Part shown: piece after piece, positions 7,506 to 14,264 of the stretch
Numbering within the stretch: position 1 is the stretch's first letter
How the letters are laid out: each line of letters begins with the position of its first letter
The notes under the pieces: generated by a model
Seen by the model: only the letters and a program-made list of their open reading frames with translations
The model's database searches: none
What the model was told of the DNA's origin: nothing
Program-made: the position numbers and the translations under genes
Assembly (NCBI GenBank): GCA_021200935.1
Contig: JAJQFY010000153.1
Span: forward strand, 15,500 to 51,674
Reading direction: 5' to 3'
Origin: Oscillospiraceae bacterium
GTDB lineage: Bacteria > Bacillota > Clostridia > Oscillospirales > Oscillospiraceae
Length of the DNA: 36,175 nt

Positions 7506-8788
7506 AGTGTTGCCCCCGGCTTTCCAAGATTTGCAAACATATAGGCTTTATAGCCCTCCACACCGGGCTGGTCAAAGGGGTTCACGCCCAGCAGGTGGCA
7601 GGACAGATAGCAGGAAAACAGAAAGAAGTAATACAGCGCGCCCAGGGTCGCCGCGTCGATGGCGGGAATACTCAGCAGCAAACAGGGGATGCCCCGGTCA
7701 CTGTGGGCGGCCATGGTGGCCCGGAAGGCCACGTTGTTCATGGCCCAGAAATCCATGCCCTCTAAGTAGTCGAAGTAGTCCTTCTTCTCCTCGTGGGGCA
7801 TAATGACGCTGGCGTCCTGGCCCCGCACCTCCAGGAAGGTCTCAAAGAGGATGGGGCTGCCCTGCTGGACGAATTGGCCGGTGGTGTGAAGATCCTCCGA
7901 GTTGGAGGCGGCGACAGGGTAGAGGGCGGTGTTGTTTTTGCCCTCGCTCTCCGCAAAGGTCTGTATCCACCACTTGGCGAAATAATCCAGCCTCGGCTCG
8001 AAATAACTGAGCATTTCCAGATGATAGCCCCTGTCCAGCAGCAGCTTCCGCAGGCAGGCGTATTGCAGGGCGATATTTTCCCCCGCGCTCTCATGCCAGA
8101 GCCTGTCCCGCATGGAGCGCATACCGCCCACCAGGGCGCGGATGTCGATCCCGGCCACGGCCATGGGGAACAGCCCCACGTCGCTGATAACGGAGAACCG
8201 TCCGCCCACCCGTTCCGGGAAGGTCAGGAAGGTATAGCCGTTGTCCCGGCAGAGCTGGTGCAGGGTGCTGTCCGGGGTGCCGGTGGCGAAAATGCGCCCG
8301 GCGGCGTTCTCCGCGCCATAGCGCCGTTCCAGGTATTGGCGTAGCACCCGGAAGGCAATGCCCGGCTCCAGGGTCTCAAAGTTTTTGGCAATGCAGTCGA
8401 TGTATACGGACTTGTACCCGTCCAGCTCCTCCAGCAGGCGGGCGGTCTCGCAGGCGGAAATGGTGTTGCCCGCCCACAGGATCGCCGGGCCGCCCTTGGG
8501 CCGCAGGGCCTTGATGGCGGCGCGGGAGGACTGGTTGGAGCCGCCAATGCCAATGACCACAAAGGCATCCCCGTCGGCGCGAACCCGCCGGGCCTGCTCC
8601 AGGAGAAAATCAAGCCGTTCCTCCCCGGCGGTATCGTCCACCCGGAACCAGCCCAGGTAGTCCCGGTATTCCTCCTCGCCGTCAATCACACGTTTCAAAA
8701 GACCGGCGTTGTCTGCCATCATGGTTTCCAGCGCGCCGGGGGCCAGAACCCCCTTTCGGTCGGTGTAGGTCAGGGTGATGCCGTCCAC
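7502..8788 (-). CDS. Glucose-6-phosphate isomerase-like protein lacking the phosphate-binding motif
   Basis: Aldose-ketose isomerase of the PGI family, 428 residues, close to the bacterial family length (about 450). Seen in order are GIGGSNQSS (80-88), GGRFSVIS (195-202, active-site Arg), FAESEGK (catalytic Glu near 282), DLHTTGQ (His301) and FDQPGVEGYK near the C-terminus (catalytic Lys). The sugar-phosphate clamp, normally SKSGTTTEP, reads AKNFETLEP at 134-142, so four of the six SKSGTT positions are changed. The GTG at 8788 is chosen; it has GGGGAGG upstream and begins 2 bp after the aldolase stop. The 512-residue ORF in the track runs back through the aldolase gene and is an artefact. The gene overlaps the TPI-like gene by 4 bp. 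Likely reaction: isomerisation of a hexose carrying another C6 group. Confidence 0.87.
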   Translation of the reverse strand: MDGITLTYTDRKGVLAPGALETMMADNAGLLKRVIDGEEEYRDYLGWFRVDDTAGEERLDFLLEQARRVRADGDAFVVIGIGGSNQSSRAAIKALRPKGGPAILWAGNTISACETARLLEELDGYKSVYIDCIAKNFETLEPGIAFRVLRQYLERRYGAENAAGRIFATGTPDSTLHQLCRDNGYTFLTFPERVGGRFSVISDVGLFPMAVAGIDIRALVGGMRSMRDRLWHESAGENIALQYACLRKLLLDRGYHLEMLSYFEPRLDYFAKWWIQTFAESEGKNNTALYPVAASNSEDLHTTGQFVQQGSPILFETFLEVRGQDASVIMPHEEKKDYFDYLEGMDFWAMNNVAFRATMAAHSDRGIPCLLLSIPAIDAATLGALYYFFLFSCYLSCHLLGVNPFDQPGVEGYKAYMFANLGKPGATL

Positions 8789-8790
8789 GG

Positions 8791-9948
8791 TTACACCTCC
8801 CCCGCGGCGTAGCGCCGGGCCATTTCCTCCAAAGTGATCGGCTCCACCAGGTGGGCGCGGCCCACGCTGCCGAACTCCACGATCAGGGTTCCCACGACCT
8901 CCCGGACGCCACGGCGCATGGCGTCGGTGACAAGGGCCACCGTGCCGTCGTCCCCCGTTCCGTACATCAGCGTGTCCATCACCGGCGGCAGGAACACGCG
9001 GGGGTCGAAGGCGTCCCGCCGCTGATCCAGAAGCGTCCATATGCCGCCGATGCGCTCATCCTGCTTCAAGTCCGGGCGGCCTTCAAACAGCTCCCGCAGG
9101 TTGCGGGTAACAGCCAGACGAATGTCGGTGTCCACATTTATCTTGCTGATTCCGCAGCCGATGGCGGCCTTCAGCTCGTCTTTGGAGATGCCGTGGGCGT
9201 TTGTCACCTGGCCCCCCAGGGCGTTAATTTCATTTACGATGTATTGCGGCACGGTGGAGGAACCGTGGCTCACCAGCGCCCCCTTGATGCCCGCATGGTT
9301 CATGCACTCCCGGATGGCGGTGGGGATCTCCCGGCGCAGCTTCACGTCCTTGCCCTTGTTGGCCCCGTGCATGGTGCCATAGCTGATGGCCAGGGCGTCC
9401 ACGCCGGTTTTCTGGAAAAATTCGATGGCGGAAAGGGGGTTCGTATAGGTGGAACCGGCGGCGAAGACATGATCCTCCACCCCGGCCAGAACTCCCAGCT
9501 CGCCCTCCACGCTGACGCCTCTTGCGTGGGCGTACTGCACCACGGCGCGGGTCAGCTCCACATTCTCCTCAAAGGGGAGGGAGGAGCCGTCGATCATCAC
9601 AGAGGTGTAGCCCCCCTCGATGGCGGCGGCGCAGGAGTCGAAGTCCTTCCCGTGATCCAGGTGCAGCACCACGGGGATAGGGCTGTTTTCCGCGAAGCGC
9701 CGCACGGCGGCGGCAATATTTTTCGCCCCCCGCTTCTTGTCCTCCAGGGTGCCTTTGGCGAAATCCACCGCGCCGCCCATAAAGGCGTTGGCAAGGTCGG
9801 CCCCCCGCAAAATGGCGGGAGAACGGAACAGCTCGTGTATTTGAATGACGGCCTCGGCCTGGGCCACGGCGTTTACATTGAACGCCCCCTGGGCATAGCC
9901 GTTCGCAACGGCGTCGTCCAGCACGGGACGCAGAGGAATCAGCGGCAT
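8791..9948 (-). CDS. Class II fructose-bisphosphate aldolase family protein
   Basis: Zinc-dependent aldolase of 385 residues that would cleave a ketose 1-phosphate into dihydroxyacetone phosphate and an aldehyde. Motifs include GAFNVNA (21-27), HLDHGKDF (96-103, catalytic Asp and zinc His), GELG, YTNP, SHGSS and KINVDTD. The SHGSS and NVDTD segments that hold the dihydroxyacetone phosphate end look intact. In contrast, the usual QxS segment near residue 50 (QASRGAR or QFSNGG in relatives) reads RGADL. The conserved Arg-Phe before FGSVG near the C-terminus is also absent (GTLIVEFG). The long C-terminal tail ending EEMARRYAAGEV matches the longer FBA subgroup. A ribosome site AAGGGAG precedes the ATG, and the stop lies 2 bp before the PGI-like start. 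The pattern fits a C1-phosphorylated substrate with a non-standard C6 end. Confidence 0.88.
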   Translation of the reverse strand: MPLIPLRPVLDDAVANGYAQGAFNVNAVAQAEAVIQIHELFRSPAILRGADLANAFMGGAVDFAKGTLEDKKRGAKNIAAAVRRFAENSPIPVVLHLDHGKDFDSCAAAIEGGYTSVMIDGSSLPFEENVELTRAVVQYAHARGVSVEGELGVLAGVEDHVFAAGSTYTNPLSAIEFFQKTGVDALAISYGTMHGANKGKDVKLRREIPTAIRECMNHAGIKGALVSHGSSTVPQYIVNEINALGGQVTNAHGISKDELKAAIGCGISKINVDTDIRLAVTRNLRELFEGRPDLKQDERIGGIWTLLDQRRDAFDPRVFLPPVMDTLMYGTGDDGTVALVTDAMRRGVREVVGTLIVEFGSVGRAHLVEPITLEEMARRYAAGEV

Positions 9949-9974
9949 AAATATATGTCTCCCTTCTCAGTTTG

Positions 9975-11114
9975 TTAATGTGCTTGATATACGGTTTTCC
10001 CTGCGACAATGGTGCGCTGCACCGCCAGCTCCGGGGTCAGCAGCACCAGGTCGGCGTCCCGCCCGGGGGCAATGCGGCCCTTGTTCCAGCCCATCATATC
10101 TGCGGCGTTGGCGCTGGTGACAAGAGACGCCTCCTCCAGAGTGAGGCCGGCGTGGGAAATGAAGTTTTTCAGCGCCTGTACCATAGTCAGGGTGCTGCCT
10201 GCCCGTGTGCCGTCGTGGAGCTTGGCGTCGCCCTGCTCCACCACCACGTCGTTGACGCCCAGCTTATAGTTCCCGTCCGGCAGTCCGGCGGCCATAATGC
10301 TGTCGGTGATGGCGACAACGCGGCGCAGGCCCTTGATTTTAAGATACAGCCGCACCGAACCATAATGCAGATGGCGGCCATCACAAATGGTCTCGCAGTA
10401 GGCGTCGGACTCCATAATGGCCCCCCAGATGGCAGGCTCATGCTGGTGGAACAGGCGCATGGCGTTTCCCACATGGGTACCTGCCGCCGCTCCGGCGCGA
10501 ATACAGGCCATGGCCTGGTCATAGGCGGCGCCGCTGTGGCCGATGGACACCTGGATGCCCATATCCCGCAGGGCCGGGATAAGGTCTGCCGCACCCTCCA
10601 CCTCCGGGGACAGGGTGACATAGGTGATATGCCCCTCCGCCGCCTGCTGGTACTGCCGGAACAGGGACGGCTCCGCCTTCTTCAGCAGGAGATGCTCCGG
10701 CATACTGCCCCGGTATTCCTGAGACAGGCACGGCCCCTCCAAATGAACGCCCATCAGGGCCGCGCCGTCTGCGCTGTGCATGGCCTGACGAATCTGCTGA
10801 ATACACCAGAGGGTCTGCTCCTGGGTGTCGGTCAGCACCGAGGCGTTCCAGGCGGTGACGCCCTGGGAGGCGAAGAAGTATGCCACATCCGCCAGATCCG
10901 CCGGGGTGGAGGCGTTCACGTCGTGACCGTGGCCGCCGTGGGTGTGCAGGTCGATAAAGCCGGGGAGAACGGTCAGTCCGTCCGCGACTATGCCGCCGGG
11001 CTTTCCCTTTGATGGCTCCAGGGCGGTGATTTTTCCGTTCTCCACCAGAATATCCGCCTGGCAAAAGCCCTGGGCTGTCAGCACCCGGCCCCCGGAAATA
11101 CGCATAACGCCCAT
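9975..11114 (-). CDS. N-acetylglucosamine-6-phosphate deacetylase (NagA) family amidohydrolase
   Basis: Removes an acetyl group from an N-acetylated amino sugar. Length is 379 residues, normal for NagA. Metal and catalytic residues are present in order: DLHTHGG (His57, His59), HLEGP (Glu126), SIGHS (His193), THVGNAM (His214) and ITDS (Asp271). The Arg that contacts the 6-phosphate from the partner subunit in E. coli NagA (Arg227, in GREPG) is His225 here (HQHEPAI). The His of the next phosphate segment is kept (DGRHLHY). The start is 1 bp after the stop of the NagB-like gene, so the two are translationally coupled. The deacetylase call is firm. Whether the substrate is GlcNAc-6-phosphate or a 6-sulfo analogue is open, and the Arg-to-His change argues for the latter. 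Confidence 0.88.
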   Translation of the reverse strand: MGVMRISGGRVLTAQGFCQADILVENGKITALEPSKGKPGGIVADGLTVLPGFIDLHTHGGHGHDVNASTPADLADVAYFFASQGVTAWNASVLTDTQEQTLWCIQQIRQAMHSADGAALMGVHLEGPCLSQEYRGSMPEHLLLKKAEPSLFRQYQQAAEGHITYVTLSPEVEGAADLIPALRDMGIQVSIGHSGAAYDQAMACIRAGAAAGTHVGNAMRLFHQHEPAIWGAIMESDAYCETICDGRHLHYGSVRLYLKIKGLRRVVAITDSIMAAGLPDGNYKLGVNDVVVEQGDAKLHDGTRAGSTLTMVQALKNFISHAGLTLEEASLVTSANAADMMGWNKGRIAPGRDADLVLLTPELAVQRTIVAGKTVYQAH

Positions 11115-11115
11115 G

Positions 11116-11937
11116 TCAGAACGGGGCCTGGGCGGCGGTGGCGTTCACATACAGCACCGCGTCAGGATGCTTTTGGGCCAGGGTGGCCGGGAAGGCGGAG
11201 GTAACGTCGCCATAGGCGGCCCGGCGGCAGACGGCCCGGTGCCAGTCCCGGAAGACGGCCAGACGCAGCTTTTTCGCGGAGAGTATCTCCTTCATGCCGA
11301 TGGTGACGGCCCGGCGGGGCATGGCCTCCAGCGCGCCCCCTAGATCGCCCACCGCGTTGGTGGCGCGGGTCTCCGGGGCAATGTCCAGCACCCGCGTGGT
11401 CAGGGCGGCGAAAGCCTCCACCGTCAGCTCCGGCTGCGGCTCGTTAAAGGCCAGATGGCCGGTGATGCCGATGCCGCCCACGCACAGATCTGCGCCGCCC
11501 AGCTCCTCCAGAAGGGCGGTCAGGCGGTCTGGGGCCTTGGGATCGGGGAATATCCGCTGCTCCGGGGGCATGACCAGGGCCGGATCGATTTTGGTGTAGA
11601 CCTGCCGATTCATAAAGCCCCGGAAGGAGAGGGGGCTGTCCTCCGCTATCCACTCGTCCTCGTCGGTCAGGTACTCGTCCATGTTGAAAAACCACACGTT
11701 TTTCAGGGACAGCCGCTCCTGATTCACCAGGCGGACGAAGATGGGGTACTGTCCCACCGGCCCTACCGGGCATATCATCACCGTGGGGCGATTTGCGGCG
11801 TTGTTCTCCCGAACCTCCCGGCACATCAGGCTTGCCAGCTCATAGAACACCTCGCCGGAATCCCCCAGCTTTACCAGGGGCAGGCTGGCGCCCTCACCCA
11901 GTTGCTGGGGCGGGATATGGTAATACTCGTAGCTCAT
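11116..11937 (-). CDS. Glucosamine-6-phosphate deaminase (NagB)-like protein, divergent
   Basis: Would convert an amino aldose to a ketose with release of ammonia. The 273-residue length suits the NagB family. FNMDEYL (Asp87, the proton-transfer Asp) and the loop GGIGITGHLAFNEP (His161, Glu166) are clear. The ring-opening Asp of DGH in E. coli is Thr159 here; D/N variation is known in the family but Thr is unusual. The phosphate-binding loop, normally like TGGTP or TGSTP, reads PVGPVGQYP (57-65). The late phosphate Lys (GKA-type) is Arg234 in WHRAVC. A GAGGAGG site precedes the ATG, 12 bp downstream of the response regulator. The family call is secure; the altered phosphate pocket suggests a substrate other than glucosamine-6-phosphate. 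Confidence 0.85.
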   Translation of the reverse strand: MSYEYYHIPPQQLGEGASLPLVKLGDSGEVFYELASLMCREVRENNAANRPTVMICPVGPVGQYPIFVRLVNQERLSLKNVWFFNMDEYLTDEDEWIAEDSPLSFRGFMNRQVYTKIDPALVMPPEQRIFPDPKAPDRLTALLEELGGADLCVGGIGITGHLAFNEPQPELTVEAFAALTTRVLDIAPETRATNAVGDLGGALEAMPRRAVTIGMKEILSAKKLRLAVFRDWHRAVCRRAAYGDVTSAFPATLAQKHPDAVLYVNATAAQAPF

Positions 11938-11949
11938 AGTTTCTCCTCC

Positions 11950-12633
11950 TCAAAGGAATAAATGCTCTAACCCAAGCTGCCGTATCAGCTTGACGATCTC
12001 TCGTGTGCGGGAGCAGCCGAATTTTTTCAGCAGACCCCGTATCTGTGTTTTGACTGTTACCTGCTCCACCTGGCGGATTTGGGCGATTTCCGCGATTTTT
12101 TTGTCCTCCAGCAGCAGCTTTACCAGACTGCGCTCCGCCGGGGTCAGCCGCCCCACGTTGGTGATGAAGTAGAGCAGGGATTTTTCACTCTGCCGCAGGC
12201 GCTTATAGTCCCGCATGAGCGCCTGGCCGACCAGGGGTTCCAGCCGGGTCTCCCCCCGGTAGGCCCGGCGGATGTGGTCGCAAAGAACCTCGTCCTCGCA
12301 GCTTTTGACCACATAGTCCACCGCCCCGGAGGCCATGGCGGCGGTGATCATGTCGTCGGTCTCATGGACGGTCAGGAAGATGATTTTCATGTCGCCGTTG
12401 ACGGCATGGATGCGTTCGGACGCCTGGATGCCCGCGTGGATATGCTCCATCTCGATGTCCATCAAAATCACGTCGCAGGGGACGGTCTCCGCCAGGGCGC
12501 AGACCTCCCGGCCAGAGGCGGCGCTTCCGGCCACGGTCATATCCGGCTGGGCGGCAATAATATCGCAAAAGCCCTCCCGAAGAATGTCCATGTCCTCCGC
12601 CACGATGACCCGTATTTTCTCATGCTCCTCCAT
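11950..12633 (-). CDS. Response regulator (receiver plus LuxR/NarL-type HTH)
   Basis: Transcriptional response regulator of 227 residues. The receiver domain has the acidic pair in VAEDMD (13-14), phosphoacceptor Asp59 in DVILMDIEM, and the conserved Lys in YVVKSCED. A C-terminal helix-turn-helix, LTPAERSLVKLLLEDKKIAEIA then VTVKTQIRGLLKKFG, is of the LuxR/NarL class. The ATG at 12633 is chosen because AGGAGG precedes it and the receiver fold starts there; the longer ORF in the track (to 13020) is out-of-frame coding of the kinase. It overlaps the kinase gene by 14 bp, so it is its cognate partner. Lying between the importer and catabolic genes, it probably activates this cluster when the kinase senses the substrate. 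Confidence 0.93.
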   Translation of the reverse strand: MEEHEKIRVIVAEDMDILREGFCDIIAAQPDMTVAGSAASGREVCALAETVPCDVILMDIEMEHIHAGIQASERIHAVNGDMKIIFLTVHETDDMITAAMASGAVDYVVKSCEDEVLCDHIRRAYRGETRLEPLVGQALMRDYKRLRQSEKSLLYFITNVGRLTPAERSLVKLLLEDKKIAEIAQIRQVEQVTVKTQIRGLLKKFGCSRTREIVKLIRQLGLEHLFL

Positions 12634-14143
12634 GACTTCCTCCTCTCCCGGCGTCGTACAGGGGCAGCATGACGAGAAAAACGGTGCCGCCGCTGTCTGA
12701 GCGTTCCAGCCGAAGATGGCCCAAATGTCCCTTGACGATTTTGCGGGCGTAATACAGACCCATGCCCCAGTTGGAGTCTGCGTTTTTGCTGGTGTAGAAC
12801 GGTTCAAATATCCTGCTGCGAAGCCCCTTGGGAATACCGCCCCCGTTGTCCAGGACGCGAAACGCCGTCCACAGCCGCTCGTTTTCCACCCGGAGAATAA
12901 CGCGGGGCTGGTCTGCCTCCGTCGCCAGCGCCGCCTCGTAGCCGTTGATGAGAAGGTTATACAATGCCTCTCCCAGGGCCTCGGCGTCAGCCAGAACAGA
13001 GCGGTCGGAGCGCAGGTCAAGGGCTATGGCCCCGTCGGGGTATTTATCCCGGAACCGCTGAATGGCCTGGTTTCCCGCCTCCGCGGCGGTGATGGGCGTC
13101 AGGGTCAGGGCGTTATCCTTAAACACCCGGTATATCTGATCCATGCGGGTGAGCATCCCGTCGTTCAGGGCTTGGAGCTGCGCGGCCACAGACCGGGCCT
13201 GGGCTATATTCGGCGGCTCCTGGGCTAAAACCTGTTCCAGCCTGCGGCGGAGCATACGGCTTGCCAGAAGCTGATTTTTAACGCTGTGGACAAATACAGA
13301 GACCCCTATACCGGCGGCGTCAAATTTCCGCTGGAGCAGGATCTCCTCCTTGTTTTCGTCGTAGTCAATGCGGGTATAGCGCAGCGCGCCGTAGCTTCCC
13401 AGAAGGGTGCTGGCCAGGGAGGCGAGAAGCAGCGCGTCCCAGCCCTGCTCCGACATGGCGGCGCTGATATAGGTGGGAAAGCCCAGCCGCAGGTATTCTG
13501 TGATGAACTGATTATAAATCTGGGCCGGGTCCTTGGTGGCGTAGATAAGATACAGCGCCGTTACGCCGCAGACAGACAGCACCATATACCCGAAATTCCG
13601 CCGAAAAACAGAGATGGAGGTGTCCCGGTACTCCTTCAGCATGAGCAGGAGGGAGGCGCAGACGCAAAAAATGACCCAGGCCATGGCCGCCCAGCTCAGG
13701 GGACGGAGAAGCCACAGACAGCGGGAAATCAGCCCCCGAAACACCGGGGGATAGTAGTATACAAGAAACAGCACCGTGAAACCGGCGGCCACGGCTATCA
13801 GCTTATGGGCCTGCCGCCGCACCCAGGGGAGCATACTGGACTTTACCGACAGCATACATAAAAAGAAGGGCAGAAGCATCCGCCCCAGGGCCACGGCATA
13901 GCCCACCTGGCTGAACGTAATGGGCAGATACCGCAGCCAGCGCTGAATATCCGCAGAGAGGAACAGCGCCCGCCTGGCTGTGGCGGCCAGGCCGCCCATC
14001 TGGGCGATATAGATGACAACCCCGCCCATCATGATAACATTTGCCAGGTTTACCAAAAACAGCATCAGAGACTGAACGGTTCGGCTCCAAATCACTGTCA
14101 CCAGCGACACGGCCACGCAAATCAAAATTACGACCAGCAGCAC
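12620..14143 (-). CDS. Membrane sensor histidine kinase
   Basis: Sensor of 507 residues. The first 250 residues are hydrophobic, with about six or seven membrane segments and no extracellular domain of size, so it probably senses through the membrane domain. The dimerisation helix carries the phosphoacceptor in FVHSVKNQLLASRML (His near 286). It is followed by an ATPase domain with N box YNLLINGYEAAL, G1 DNGGGIPKGL, F box FEPFYTSK and G2 GMGLYYARKIV. It starts at GTG with GGAGG eight bases upstream and overlaps the response regulator. The position just after the ABC importer suggests a transport-linked sensor, but the ligand cannot be read from sequence. Confidence 0.92.
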   Translation of the reverse strand: MLLVVILICVAVSLVTVIWSRTVQSLMLFLVNLANVIMMGGVVIYIAQMGGLAATARRALFLSADIQRWLRYLPITFSQVGYAVALGRMLLPFFLCMLSVKSSMLPWVRRQAHKLIAVAAGFTVLFLVYYYPPVFRGLISRCLWLLRPLSWAAMAWVIFCVCASLLLMLKEYRDTSISVFRRNFGYMVLSVCGVTALYLIYATKDPAQIYNQFITEYLRLGFPTYISAAMSEQGWDALLLASLASTLLGSYGALRYTRIDYDENKEEILLQRKFDAAGIGVSVFVHSVKNQLLASRMLRRRLEQVLAQEPPNIAQARSVAAQLQALNDGMLTRMDQIYRVFKDNALTLTPITAAEAGNQAIQRFRDKYPDGAIALDLRSDRSVLADAEALGEALYNLLINGYEAALATEADQPRVILRVENERLWTAFRVLDNGGGIPKGLRSRIFEPFYTSKNADSNWGMGLYYARKIVKGHLGHLRLERSDSGGTVFLVMLPLYDAGRGGSHGGA

Positions 14144-14182
14144 CCGCCATTCCTCCTCTGACTTGCCAAGGATGATACAAAC

Positions 14183-14212
14183 GCCGGGACTCCACCGATG
14201 GGGAGCCCCGGC
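14183..14212 (-). terminator. Hairpin after the binding-protein gene, possible attenuator
   Basis: On the minus strand GCCGGGGCTCC and GGAGTCCCGGC pair with one mismatch around an 8-base loop, in the 121-bp gap between the lipoprotein and kinase genes. Only a weak GTTTGTAT tract follows. It could partly terminate importer transcription or protect its 3' end, separating high importer from low regulator expression. Confidence 0.5.
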
Positions 14213-14264
14213 TGGAGACTTCTCTTAACGATTTGTTGTTGTGATTATACGGTTATGCTGTGCC

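Noticed and set aside
8789-9040. N-terminal extension of the PGI-like ORF in the track
   Set aside because: It reads the aldolase gene in another frame (Gly/Arg-rich nonsense). The GTG at 8788 with GGGGAGG is the natural start.
12634-13020. N-terminal extension of the response regulator ORF
   Set aside because: It lies over the kinase ATPase domain in a different frame; the receiver begins at the ATG at 12633.
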